From NCBI RefSeq assembly GCF_015354405.1, contig NZ_JADKYP010000041.1:1-64000 (forward strand): DNA of 64,000 nucleotides. The letters are read 5' to 3'. Every line of letters starts with the position of its first letter. Positions within the stretch are counted from its first letter, which is position 1. Of this stretch, positions 51,204 to 60,325 are shown piece after piece. The notes beneath the pieces were generated by a model. It worked only from the letters and a program-made list of their open reading frames with translations, had not been told where the DNA came from and ran no database searches. A program made the position numbers and the translations under genes. This DNA comes from Nocardia sp. BSTN01. Its GTDB lineage: Bacteria > Actinomycetota > Actinomycetes > Mycobacteriales > Mycobacteriaceae.

Positions 51204-52228
51204 GGCGTCCCCTTTCCGACGGGTTCGGCATCGGCCACGACCGCAACGGCGACGTCCGCCGGCGCGGCGGCCGGCACGCGCACCGACCGCGCGCGGGGCG
51301 CACGCAGCCGCGGATCGAGAACCAGATACAGCAGATCCACCACCAGATTGATCACCACGAACAGCACCGCTGCCAGCAGCACCACCGCGCTCACCACCGG
51401 AAAGTCCTTGGTGGTCACCGCGTTCACGGTGATCCGGCCGATACCGGGCCGCGCGAACAGCGTCTCCACCAGGACGGTCCCGCTGAACAGCGTGCCGAGC
51501 ATCCAGCTGGTCATGGTGACCGTGGCCAGCGATCCGTGGCGCAGCGCGTGGCGCACGCGCAGGCCGGGCTCGGACAGTCCGCGCGCCCGCAGTGTCGCGA
51601 CGAACGGCTGTTCCAGGGTCCGGTCCAGATTCCCGCGCAGCACCTGCCCCAATTCGCCCGCCATCGGTACCGCCAGGCTCAGCGCCGGCAACACCAGACT
51701 CGCCGCGCCGTGGTCACCGGCGACCGGGAAGACGTGCAGACGGAAGGCGAATGCCGTGATCAGCAGCAGTCCCAGCCAGAACGGCGGCAGCGATACCGCG
51801 AGCAGTTCCGCGCCGGACACCGCCGCACGCACGAACCGGCCCCGGCCGGCCGTCGAGGTCGCCGCCAGCACGGCCACCAGGACGGCGGGCACCAGGGCGC
51901 ACAGCGCCAGCTCCGCCGTGGGCCGAAGTTGGCTCAGCAGCAGGCTTTTCACGTCCTCCTGCAGCTGATAGGAGCGGCCGAGATCGCCGGTGAGCGGACG
52001 CACCACGGTGTGCAGATACTGCCGCCACACCGGCTGATCCAGTCCCAGATCGGCGGCGATCTGCGCCCGCACGCGCGGTGACGCGCTGGTCTGGGCGCCC
52101 AGCAGGGTGTCGACCGGATTTCCCGGCGCCAGCCGCAGGGCGAAGAAGGTCAGGGTGACCGCGCCCAGCAATACCAGCGCACCGGTCCAGATCCGGTGAA
52201 CGAGGATGCGAAGCACCTGCCCGGTCAC
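51200..52228 (-). CDS. Peptide-type ABC transporter permease (DppB-like)
   Basis: A 342-residue permease. The N-terminal TM helix (RIWTGALVLLGAVTLTFFALRLAPGNP) and the loop RARGLSEPGLRVRHALRHG, which carries the EAA-type coupling motif in a shortened form, are typical of OppB/DppB. Three or four TM helices follow the EAA loop. The C-terminal ~40 residues are a hydrophilic Ala/Pro/Val-rich extension. It overlaps the substrate-binding protein gene and the DppC gene by four bases on each side, so all four transporter genes are translationally coupled. Confidence 0.93.
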   Translation of the reverse strand: MTGQVLRILVHRIWTGALVLLGAVTLTFFALRLAPGNPVDTLLGAQTSASPRVRAQIAADLGLDQPVWRQYLHTVVRPLTGDLGRSYQLQEDVKSLLLSQLRPTAELALCALVPAVLVAVLAATSTAGRGRFVRAAVSGAELLAVSLPPFWLGLLLITAFAFRLHVFPVAGDHGAASLVLPALSLAVPMAGELGQVLRGNLDRTLEQPFVATLRARGLSEPGLRVRHALRHGSLATVTMTSWMLGTLFSGTVLVETLFARPGIGRITVNAVTTKDFPVVSAVVLLAAVLFVVINLVVDLLYLVLDPRLRAPRARSVRVPAAAPADVAVAVVADAEPVGKGTP

Positions 52229-53877
52229 GAGTGCTCCACCCAGGTGTCGTAGAAGTTGCTCCAGCCGTTGGCATCCAGCCCGAAGCCGTGCACATGCGCG
52301 GCCGCGGTGTAGACACCGGTGAAGACGTAGATCGGCAGGGCGTAGGCCTTGTCGAGGATCAACTGCTGCGCCTGCTTGTAGGCGGCGGCCCGCTGCGCGG
52401 GATCGGCGGTGGCACGGCCCTGCTGCAGCAGCGCGTCCAGTTGCGGGTCGGCGACCTTTCCGTTGTTGGCGCCACCCTTGGCGACCGAGCGGTCAGACTG
52501 GTACAGCGTGGCGAGCACGTCCGCATCGGATCGGCCCCAGCTCGCGCCGACCAGGTCGTAGCCGTTGGCGGCGATGATCGTGGTGTAGGTGCCGTAATCG
52601 ACCGGGGTGAGCCGCAATTCGATGCCGACCTTCTTCAGATCCTGCTGCACCGCCTGGGTGACCAGATCCCGGGACTCCCGCACCAGATTCGACGCGTACG
52701 GCAGCACCAGGCCGAACCGGTGACCGTCCTTGATGCGATAGCCCTGGGCGTCGCGCCCGGTGTAGCCCAGTTCGTCGAGCAGGCGGTTGGCCTTCGCCAC
52801 GTCGTAGCCCGGCCGCTTCTCCACCGAGGCGTCGTAGCCGGGAGTCGAGGCGGACAGTGGTCCGTACGCGCGCGGGTAGACCCCCAGATAGATGCTGTCG
52901 ACGATGCCGTCGATATCGATGGCCGCACTCACCGCCTGCCGCGCCCGGATATCGGAGAACGGCTCCTTCGACTGATTGAAGAAGAACGTGTACGGCGCCC
53001 CCGGCGCATCACCGCGAACGATCCGGTACGCCGGATCCTGCTGCAGCGCTTGATAATCGGCTGGCGGCGTACCGGCGATCACATCGACCTGCCCACCCCG
53101 CAGCGCGCCCGTGCGCACCGCGTCCTCGGTGAGATACCGGACCGACAATTTGTCCAGATACGCCGGACCGGTGTGCCGCGCGGTCGCCGGCGGCCAGGCG
53201 TAGTCCGGATTCCGCTCGAATTCGATGCCCTGGCCGTGGGTCACACTCACCTCCCGGAACGGCCCGCTCCCCACCGCGTAGCGGCCGCCTCCGCACAGCT
53301 CGTCCGGGTGTTCGGCCAGCACCTTCGGTGAGTAGAACCCCAGGTAGGCGGTGCTGGCCGCCTGCAGGAACGGCGAATAGGGCTGAGTGAAGCGGACTCG
53401 CACGGTGTGGTCGTCGACGATGTCCGTGCCGGCGTAGGGCCCGAGGAGACTCGCCGCGTACTGCGATTTCGTGGCCGGCGCGAGAATATGTTCGAAGTTG
53501 GCTTTCACGGCCGCGGCATCGAACGGTGCGCCGTCGAAGAATTTCACATCCGGGCGCAGTGTGAACACATATTCTTTACCGTCGGCAGAAATCTTCCACG
53601 CGCTCGCCAGCCACGGAGCGAAGGTGCCGTCGGATTTCTGCGCGACGAGCGAGTCGAATACGTTGCGCTGCAGTTCTCCGACGATGTCACCCGGGCTGAC
53701 ATGGGGATCCATGCAGGTCGCGTCGCGATAGGAGGCGTAGGTCAGCGTACCGCCGGAAACCGGCGTGGCGGATTCGTCATCCGCGCCGGAACCGCCGGAC
53801 GAACAGGCTGTGACCAGCGCGACCACCACCATTACTCCCGCGATCGATCCGGAAATCGACCGACTCTTTTTTCGCAT
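52225..53877 (-). CDS. Peptide-type ABC transporter substrate-binding lipoprotein
   Basis: A 550-residue SBP family 5 protein. The lipobox VTACSS gives Cys at about residue 25 after a basic, hydrophobic signal. The mature protein shows GGTLTYASYRDATCMDPH, VFDSLVAQKSDGTFAPWLASAW and FTLRPDVKFFDGAPFDAAAVKANFEHIL, the conserved family-5 region. Such proteins bind peptides, nickel chelates, opines or glycosides; the ligand is unknown. ATG at 53877 and GTG at 53880 are adjacent start choices. As first gene of the operon it sets the importer's specificity; the downstream exported cyclase-family enzyme suggests an amide or cyclic ligand (inference). Confidence 0.92.
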   Translation of the reverse strand: MRKKSRSISGSIAGVMVVVALVTACSSGGSGADDESATPVSGGTLTYASYRDATCMDPHVSPGDIVGELQRNVFDSLVAQKSDGTFAPWLASAWKISADGKEYVFTLRPDVKFFDGAPFDAAAVKANFEHILAPATKSQYAASLLGPYAGTDIVDDHTVRVRFTQPYSPFLQAASTAYLGFYSPKVLAEHPDELCGGGRYAVGSGPFREVSVTHGQGIEFERNPDYAWPPATARHTGPAYLDKLSVRYLTEDAVRTGALRGGQVDVIAGTPPADYQALQQDPAYRIVRGDAPGAPYTFFFNQSKEPFSDIRARQAVSAAIDIDGIVDSIYLGVYPRAYGPLSASTPGYDASVEKRPGYDVAKANRLLDELGYTGRDAQGYRIKDGHRFGLVLPYASNLVRESRDLVTQAVQQDLKKVGIELRLTPVDYGTYTTIIAANGYDLVGASWGRSDADVLATLYQSDRSVAKGGANNGKVADPQLDALLQQGRATADPAQRAAAYKQAQQLILDKAYALPIYVFTGVYTAAAHVHGFGLDANGWSNFYDTWVEHS

Positions 53878-54270
53878 CACACATTCTTTCGTCGGCGCGC
53901 CGGGCGCGCATCGGACGGGCTACGGGGAATTTCAGTGAAGTCGACGACAGGTCGGCACACAGCTTTTCGCCGAAGGCGGATTCCAAACATTGACAAAAGC
54001 TAACCGCTGCGAGCGCGGTAATTCGACCGGCAAAAGTCCAGTACAGAAATGCGAGGACGGCCCACAGCCGGGGACGGAACCCGGTCTCCGGTACGGGTCG
54101 ATGTCCGGAAAACACGCCGCTGGACCCGAACGCAATAGGGCCGTGGCCGGAAGACCGATATTCCCGGTCGAAACAGAATGATGTGCGATCGCAATTCGAT
54201 CGTTTTCTTCCCGCCTGGCTCGCACCAATGCTGCTGCCCCAGGGTTCGGCGACCCGAGGAGGCCGACACG
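53878..54270. other. Divergent intergenic region between the importer and aromatic operons
   Basis: About 390 bases carrying promoters for both flanking operons. A TTGACA hexamer lies at about 53993. Short inverted elements such as CGATCG-N5-CGATCG (about 54187-54203) are present but weak. No gene is seen. Confidence 0.45.
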
Positions 54271-55326
54271 ATGACCGTCTACGTAGCGCACACCCGCGGC
54301 GATATCGACGAAAACCGGTTGCAGGACCTGCTGTCCCGGATCCGGCAACTGCCCGCCGCCGCGACCACCCGGCGCACCCGCGACGGCTTCCTGATCGTGG
54401 CGTGGGGCGCCTCCGGTCCCGTCCTGGAGGCCGAACTCACCCGCAGTGAGTACGTGACCCGCGTCCTGCCGGAAGGGACGTCGTTTCCGCTCGCGGCGCG
54501 GGCGCATCGACCGGAGGGGTCGGTGGTGCACGTCGGCTCGGTGCCGGTCGGCGACGGCCGGCCGGTGATCATCGCCGGGCCGTGCTCGGCCGAAACCCCG
54601 GAGGTGCTGCTGGAAACGGCCCATCGGGTCAAGGCCGCCGGCGCGGCCATGCTGCGCGTCGGCATCTTCAAACCGCGCACCTCCCCCTACAGCTTCCACG
54701 GCCTCGGCCACATCGGGCTGCCGCTGCTGCGCGAGGCGCGGGCGCAGACCGGACTTCCGATCGTCACCGAAATCCTCGACGCCCGCGATATCGAGCTGAT
54801 CGGCGATGCCGCCGACGTCCTGCAGGTCGGCGCGCGCAATATGCAGAACTTCAGCCTGCTCACCGAATTGGCGCTGACGGGACGGCCGGTGCTGCTCAAG
54901 CGCGGCATGTCGGCGACCGTGCACGAATGGCTCAACGCGGCGGAATATCTGCTCGCGCACGGCAACGACAACGTGATCCTCTGTGAGCGCGGGATCCGCA
55001 CGTTCGAACGCTCGACCCGGTTCACGTTGGACCTCAACGCCGTTCCGGTGGTCAAGGAACTGTCCCACCTGCCGATTCTGGTCGACCCGAGCCACGGCAC
55101 CGGCGCGACGCGATATGTGCCGCCGATGTCGGCCGCCGCGCTCGCCGCCGGTGCCGACGGACTGATCGTCGAGGTACATCCGCGTCCGCACGAGGCGCTC
55201 TCCGACGGCGCACAGTCGCTGGATCTGGCGCAATTCGACCGCTTCGCCGCGGATCTGCGCGGGCTCGCGAGCGCTCTCGGCCGCGAATTCGTCTCCGCCC
55301 CCGAGCTGCTGGCCGAACTGTCATGA
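54271..55326 (+). CDS. DAHP synthase, type I-beta (AroF-like)
   Basis: A 351-residue 3-deoxy-D-arabino-heptulosonate-7-phosphate synthase, the first shikimate-pathway enzyme. Residues 1-75 form a ferredoxin-like regulatory domain as in Thermotoga-type enzymes (MTVYVAHTRGDIDENRLQDLL). The barrel has IIAGPCSAE (about 111), LRVGIFKPRTSPYSF, VGARNMQNF, LLKRGMS and VDPSHGTGA. Mycobacteriales normally use a plant-like type II AroG for general metabolism. A type I-beta copy next to an ammonia-lyase therefore suggests pathway-dedicated supply of tyrosine or phenylalanine. ATG 54271 follows AGGAGG by 8 bases; it overlaps the lyase gene (ATGA). Confidence 0.93.
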   Translation: MTVYVAHTRGDIDENRLQDLLSRIRQLPAAATTRRTRDGFLIVAWGASGPVLEAELTRSEYVTRVLPEGTSFPLAARAHRPEGSVVHVGSVPVGDGRPVIIAGPCSAETPEVLLETAHRVKAAGAAMLRVGIFKPRTSPYSFHGLGHIGLPLLREARAQTGLPIVTEILDARDIELIGDAADVLQVGARNMQNFSLLTELALTGRPVLLKRGMSATVHEWLNAAEYLLAHGNDNVILCERGIRTFERSTRFTLDLNAVPVVKELSHLPILVDPSHGTGATRYVPPMSAAALAAGADGLIVEVHPRPHEALSDGAQSLDLAQFDRFAADLRGLASALGREFVSAPELLAELS

Positions 55327-56951
55327 CCACCACGAGTACCGAACTGGTTCTGGACGGCAACGGTTTACATCTCACCGACGTGGCGGCGGTGGCGCGCCGC
55401 GACGCGCCGATCTCGGTCAGCATCGCACCGGTGGCCCAGGCCGGGATGTCGGAATCGGTGCTGCTGAAGAACGAGCTGCTGGAAACGGGGATACCGATCT
55501 ACGGCGTCACCACCGGATTCGGCGACAGCGTCAACCGGCAGATCGCACCGTCGAAAGCGGCTGCGCTGCAGCGCAACCTGATCCTGTATCACCTCAACGG
55601 CGTCGGGCCGATCGCGACCCCGGAGGTGGCCCGCGCCACCATGCTGATCCGGGCGAACTGCCTCACCCGCGGGCCGTCCGCGGTCCGCCCCGAGGTGGTG
55701 GCGACGTTGCTGCGGCACCTCGACGAGGACATCCTGCCGTTGATCCCCGAACGCGGATCACTCGGCGCCAGCGGCGATCTGGTGCCGCTGTGCTACGTCG
55801 CGGCGGCGCTGATCGGTGAGGGTGAGGTGCGCTACCGCGGCGCGACCCGGCCGGCGCTCGACGCGTTGCGGGAGGCGGGCATCGCACCGGTCGCACTGGG
55901 CCCGAAGGAGGGCCTGGCGCTGATCAACGGCACCTCCTTCACCGCGGCCTTCGCGGCGCTGGCGCTCACCGACGCGGCCGAGCTGGCCTACGCCGCCGAC
56001 GTCGCCACCGCGATGACCTGTGAAGCACTGCTGGGCAATGCTTCTCATTTCCACCCGTTCGTGCACGCCAACAAGCCCCATCCGGGTCAGGGCGCCAGCG
56101 CCGCGCTGATCCGGGAACTGCTCGCCGGTTCGAAGCTCACCACCAGTTACGAGGAGATCCTGGTCCGCCGCGACACCCTGGACGGCCGCGGGTTCCTGCT
56201 GCTGGACCACCGCATCCAGGACAAGTACTCGGTGCGCTGCGCACCGCATGTCAACGGCGTGCTGCGCGACAGTCTCGAGTGGACCCGCAGGTGGGTCGAG
56301 ACCGAGATCAACTCCTCTACCGACAATCCGCTCTTCGCCTGGGAGACGGGCGAATTGCATCACGGCGGCAATTTCTACGCCGGCCACGTCGGACAGGCCA
56401 TGGACAGCCTGAAGATCGCCGTGGCCAGTCTCGCCGATCTGCTGGACCGCCAGCTCGCCCTGGTGGTGGACGAGAAGTTCAACGCGGGCCTGACCGCCAA
56501 TCTCGTCGCGCCGCTGCCGGAGTCCGACCGGCAGTCCGGTCTGCACCACGGGTTCAAAGGCATGCAGATCGCCGCGTCCGCGGTCACCGCCGAGGCACTC
56601 GGTCTCAGCGGTCCGGCGACCGTGCTGTCGCGCTCGACCGAATCGCACAACCAGGACAAGGTCAGCATGGGCACGATCGCCGCCCGCGACGCGCGGACCG
56701 TCATCGAGTTGACGCGGCAGGTCACCGCCATCCACCTCATCGCGCTCGCGCAGGCGATCGATATCCGCGGCGCCGCGCAGGCCGCGCCCGCGGTGCGCCG
56801 GGTCCACGAACTGATTCGCGCGCACGTCCCCTTCACCGACCGTGATCGCCGCATGGACCGCGATATCGAGCGCGTCGCCCGGCTGATCGCCGACGGATCG
56901 GTGCGTGCCGCCGCCGGCGTCGCCGATCCCCTTTTCATCCCCCACGGTTAG
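55323..56951 (+). CDS. MIO-type aromatic amino acid ammonia-lyase (probably tyrosine ammonia-lyase)
   Basis: A 542-residue HAL/PAL/TAL-family enzyme that removes ammonia from an aromatic amino acid to give an acrylate. The self-forming MIO triad is A149-S150-G151 in GSLGASGDLVPL. Catalytic Tyr60 is in IYGVTTGFGDS. The substrate-selectivity pair is His90-Leu91 in LILYHLNGVG, the combination known from tyrosine ammonia-lyase (His-Leu) rather than PAL (Phe-Leu) or HAL (Ser-His). SHNQDKVSMG and NSSTDNPLF are conserved. L-tyrosine to p-coumarate is therefore the likely reaction. A mutase activity giving beta-tyrosine cannot be excluded. It sits between DAHP synthase (overlap) and a CoA-ligase-like gene (11-base gap). 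Confidence 0.92.
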   Translation: MTTTSTELVLDGNGLHLTDVAAVARRDAPISVSIAPVAQAGMSESVLLKNELLETGIPIYGVTTGFGDSVNRQIAPSKAAALQRNLILYHLNGVGPIATPEVARATMLIRANCLTRGPSAVRPEVVATLLRHLDEDILPLIPERGSLGASGDLVPLCYVAAALIGEGEVRYRGATRPALDALREAGIAPVALGPKEGLALINGTSFTAAFAALALTDAAELAYAADVATAMTCEALLGNASHFHPFVHANKPHPGQGASAALIRELLAGSKLTTSYEEILVRRDTLDGRGFLLLDHRIQDKYSVRCAPHVNGVLRDSLEWTRRWVETEINSSTDNPLFAWETGELHHGGNFYAGHVGQAMDSLKIAVASLADLLDRQLALVVDEKFNAGLTANLVAPLPESDRQSGLHHGFKGMQIAASAVTAEALGLSGPATVLSRSTESHNQDKVSMGTIAARDARTVIELTRQVTAIHLIALAQAIDIRGAAQAAPAVRRVHELIRAHVPFTDRDRRMDRDIERVARLIADGSVRAAAGVADPLFIPHG

Positions 56952-56962
56952 GAGCCGTACCG

Positions 56963-58402
56963 ATGTTGCTGCTACGCGATACGCGCACGCGCGCGAAGAA
57001 CGAGGCCCTGCTCGACGAACACACCCGCCTGGTTCGCTCGGTTCTCGACGGCACCGCCGACCTCGACCGGGTCCACGCCGCGAAACTGCTGCGCACCGTC
57101 CGGGCCGCCGCCGGCTCCCCCATGTACGAGGGACGGCTGCCGGCCGATCTGCTCGCCGAGATCGACACGGGCACAACAATTTCCGACGAGCGGGTGCTCA
57201 CCGAGATCCTGCCGTCGCTCCCGCTGCTCGGCAAGCGCGAACTGGGCCGGTTCGGGGCCGAGGCGTTCACCCGGCCGCTGAACGAATTCCTGCACTACTA
57301 CGAATCCTCCGGCACCACCGGCGATCCCGCCGCCGCGCCGAAAGCACTGGACGATCTGCTGGTCAACACCGTCAACATCGGCGAGATGTGGGCCCGGCTG
57401 CTGCAGCCGAAGGATATCGCGCTGATCCTGATCAACGCCCCGTTCGCCCCCGCCGCCTACCAGTTCGAGAAGGCGCTGGAATACCTCGAGGTCATGTCGC
57501 TGCGGCCTTGGGTGGACAACATCACCGGCGACTACACCCGGGTGCTGCGGCTGGTCGACCAACTCGGCGCGAACGTCTTCGTCGGCCCCCCGTCGCGGCT
57601 GCTGGAAATGGTGCAGTTCGCCCACCGCAACGATCTGCCCGCTCCGCGCTTCGATCGGCTGCTGCTGATGGCGGAGCAGACCGGTCCCAGTTTCCGCCGT
57701 CACCTCGAACGCCTGACCGGCGCGCACTCGTACGTGTCCTCCTACGGCTCCTCCGAGACCGGAACACCCGCGGTCACCTGTGAGCGGGGACAGCTCCACC
57801 TGCAACCGCAGAGCTTCCTGCTGGAGCTGGCCGACGACAACGGAATTCGCCGCATCGGCAACAGCTCCGATCGCGGTGAACTGGTGCTGACCACGCTCGA
57901 TCTGCCCGCCCGGCCGCTGCTGCGCTACCGCACCGGCGATCTCGTCGAGATCGACGCGACCCCGTGCCCGTGCGGTGTCGCCACCCCGGTCCTGCTCACC
58001 CAGGGACGTTCCCAGGACCTTCTGGTGCTGGACCGCAACGGTATTCGGCAGAACGACCTCGAGGCTGCGGTGTGGGAACAGCCGCTGCCCGCGGCGACGG
58101 TCTTCAACTACATGGTCGTCGTGCGCGGCCGCCAGGTCGTGTTCCTGGTCACCTACGACGGCGACCCCGCCGGTCCGTGGACCGATGTGCTAGCCGGCCG
58201 GTTGCGCGCGCTGTTCGGCCGCGAGGAGGTGACCGTGCGCCCGGTGCCGGTCCTGCCGCCGCTGGCCTCTCTCGGCCAGTACCTCGGCTGGAAGCTCTCG
58301 CGGGTCCTCGACCTCGACGACGAGAAGAACTGGGACCGGTTGCCCGCCCCGATCGACGCCGTGGTGCGGCAGACGATCGCCGAACTCGCACCCGGTGCCT
58401 GA
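56963..58402 (+). CDS. Phenylacetate-CoA-ligase-like adenylate-forming enzyme
   Basis: A 479-residue member of the ANL superfamily, PaaK branch. The ATP-binding loop is YYESSGTTGDPAAAPK (about 112-127). The second motif is YGSSETGTP (about 260), the adenylate-binding Asp is in LLRYRTGDLVEID (about 322), and GRSQDLL leads to the hinge. A CPCG pair (about 334-337) is as in PaaK-type ligases that bind zinc. Next to an ammonia-lyase the natural substrate would be a cinnamate or coumarate, activated as AMP or CoA ester. Whether a CoA thioester is made is unknown. It has a good ribosome-binding site (GGAG) and is 14 bases ahead of the amide-forming gene. Confidence 0.9.
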   Translation: MLLLRDTRTRAKNEALLDEHTRLVRSVLDGTADLDRVHAAKLLRTVRAAAGSPMYEGRLPADLLAEIDTGTTISDERVLTEILPSLPLLGKRELGRFGAEAFTRPLNEFLHYYESSGTTGDPAAAPKALDDLLVNTVNIGEMWARLLQPKDIALILINAPFAPAAYQFEKALEYLEVMSLRPWVDNITGDYTRVLRLVDQLGANVFVGPPSRLLEMVQFAHRNDLPAPRFDRLLLMAEQTGPSFRRHLERLTGAHSYVSSYGSSETGTPAVTCERGQLHLQPQSFLLELADDNGIRRIGNSSDRGELVLTTLDLPARPLLRYRTGDLVEIDATPCPCGVATPVLLTQGRSQDLLVLDRNGIRQNDLEAAVWEQPLPAATVFNYMVVVRGRQVVFLVTYDGDPAGPWTDVLAGRLRALFGREEVTVRPVPVLPPLASLGQYLGWKLSRVLDLDDEKNWDRLPAPIDAVVRQTIAELAPGA

Positions 58403-58416
58403 GGAGACGACGACTC

Positions 58417-60240
58417 ATGTCCGCAATCACCGGCTGGCTCGACCGCGACCGCGATCTGCGCGAGCACACCACGACGGTCCGGGCCATGTCCGACGCACTC
58501 GCCCACCGCGGGCCCGACGGCGGCGGCATCTGGCTGGAACAGCGAATCGCGCTGGGCCGCAACGTCCTCGCGGTGGCCGATCTGCTCGACAACGGGCAGC
58601 CCGTCGTCACCGGCGAGGCCGGACGGCCGATCGCGGTGCTCACACTGTCCGGCGAGATCTACAACACCGCCGAACTCCGCCACGAACTGAGCGTCCGGGG
58701 CCACGCCTTCACCGGTGCGACGGACCCGGACGCCGAGGTGGTGCTGCACGCCTACCTGGAGTGGGGCGCCGACGCGCTGCGCCGCCTCGACGGCATGTTC
58801 GCCTTCGCCGTCTGGGACGTGCGCCGCGGCGAACTGCTGCTGGCCCGCGACCGGCTGGGCATCGAACCGCTCTACTACGCCGAACACCCCGGCGGGCTGC
58901 TGTTCGGCTCGGAACCGAAAGCGTTGCTGGCCAACGAGTTGTTCCGGCCCCAGGTGGATGTCGAGGGACTGATCGACATCTTCACCGTGGCGATGCGGCG
59001 TCCCGGTGACGCGGTCTATCGCGGACTGCGCGAGGTGCGGCCGGGCTGGATCGTGCGCGCCGATCACAACGGCCTGCACCATCACCGGTACTGGCAGCCG
59101 GTCAGCGCACCGCACACCGACGATGTCGACACCACGATCGCCACGCTGCGCGAGCTGCTCACCGATATCGTCGAGCGGCAGACCCGCACCGGCACGGCCG
59201 CCGGGCTGCTCTCCGGCGGCCTGGATTCCAGCGTCATCACCGCCTTGGCGGCGCGGGCGCGCGGCGACGCGAAACTGGCCACCTATTCGGTCGACTTCGC
59301 CGGCAGCGACACCGATTTCACCCCCGACGCCCTGCACGTCAGCCGGGACGCGCCGTACGTGCGGGCGGTGGTGGACCATGTCGGCACCGACCACACCGAG
59401 GTCCTCCTCGACACGCCCGCCCTGCTGGACGAGATGGGCGAAACGCTGCGGGCGCGCGACATCCCCGGCGTCGGCGATCTGGATGTCTCGCTCTACCTGC
59501 TGTTCCGGGAGGTCCGCCGCTACGCGGACGTGGTGCTGTCCGGAGAAGGCGCCGACGACATCTTCGGCGGATACCCCTGGTTCGCCGCCGAGGCCACCGC
59601 GTCCAGCGGCAGTTTCCCGTGGGCCGCGGGCAACACCGACCGCAACGCGATGCTGTCGCCCGAACTGCGCGCCCATCTCGACCTGGACGCGGCGGTGGTG
59701 GACCGGCATCGCGAGGCCGTCGCCGAACTGGCCCCGCTCGCCGGTGAGGAGGGCCCGGACCGGCGCATCCGGGAGGTCTTCCATCTCGAACTCACCCGCT
59801 TCCTGCCGTTCCTGCTCGACCGCAAGGACCGGATGAGCATGCGCACCGGGCTGCTGGTCCGGCTGCCGTTCTGCGATCACCGGCTCGTCGAATATCTCTG
59901 GAACGTGCCGTGGGATCTCAAGCGCCACGGCGGCCAGGAGAAGGGAATCCTGCGCGCGGCGGCCGAGCCGTGGCTGCCACCGCAGGTCGCCAAGCGGCCC
60001 AAGAGTGGCTTCCCGTTCGGCCAGAGCCCGCACTATCTCGCCGCGGTGCGCGAGGCCACCCGCGCCATGCTGGCCGACCCGACCGCCCCCGCGCTGGCGC
60101 TGCTGAACACCGGCGCGCTCGCCGAACTCGCCGAGGGCGATCGCTGGCACAGCGGCACCTTCACCCCGCCGCCCTGGCTGCCCCGCGCCCTGCAGCTCAA
60201 CACCTGGCTGCGCGACTACCGCGTCGAGGTGCGGCTGTAG
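58417..60240 (+). CDS. Asparagine-synthetase-like ATP-dependent amide synthase without Cys nucleophile
   Basis: A 607-residue AsnB homologue. The N-terminal glutaminase-like domain (1-205) keeps its fold motifs (HRGPDGGGIW, LSGEIYNTAELR, FAFAVWD). The processed protein would begin S-A-I-T-G rather than the universal C-G-I-x-G, so the catalytic Cys for glutamine hydrolysis is absent. The C-terminal synthetase domain is intact: ATP-pyrophosphatase loop LLSGGLDSSVI, SGEGADDIFGGYPWF and RKDRMSMRTGLLVRLPFCDH. The ATG at 58417 has GAGGAG 10 bases upstream and no in-frame upstream start restores a Cys. The same loss occurs in beta-lactam and carbapenam synthetases, which use a substrate amine. It probably joins an amine to the acid activated by this operon. 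Confidence 0.9.
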   Translation: MSAITGWLDRDRDLREHTTTVRAMSDALAHRGPDGGGIWLEQRIALGRNVLAVADLLDNGQPVVTGEAGRPIAVLTLSGEIYNTAELRHELSVRGHAFTGATDPDAEVVLHAYLEWGADALRRLDGMFAFAVWDVRRGELLLARDRLGIEPLYYAEHPGGLLFGSEPKALLANELFRPQVDVEGLIDIFTVAMRRPGDAVYRGLREVRPGWIVRADHNGLHHHRYWQPVSAPHTDDVDTTIATLRELLTDIVERQTRTGTAAGLLSGGLDSSVITALAARARGDAKLATYSVDFAGSDTDFTPDALHVSRDAPYVRAVVDHVGTDHTEVLLDTPALLDEMGETLRARDIPGVGDLDVSLYLLFREVRRYADVVLSGEGADDIFGGYPWFAAEATASSGSFPWAAGNTDRNAMLSPELRAHLDLDAAVVDRHREAVAELAPLAGEEGPDRRIREVFHLELTRFLPFLLDRKDRMSMRTGLLVRLPFCDHRLVEYLWNVPWDLKRHGGQEKGILRAAAEPWLPPQVAKRPKSGFPFGQSPHYLAAVREATRAMLADPTAPALALLNTGALAELAEGDRWHSGTFTPPPWLPRALQLNTWLRDYRVEVRL

Positions 60241-60325
60241 CCGCACCCGGCCCGTACCCACCACCGGCCCCCGTCGAGAACCGATGGTGCGGACCGGTTC
60301 CGGGAGAGGAAAGGAAAAGGAAAAG

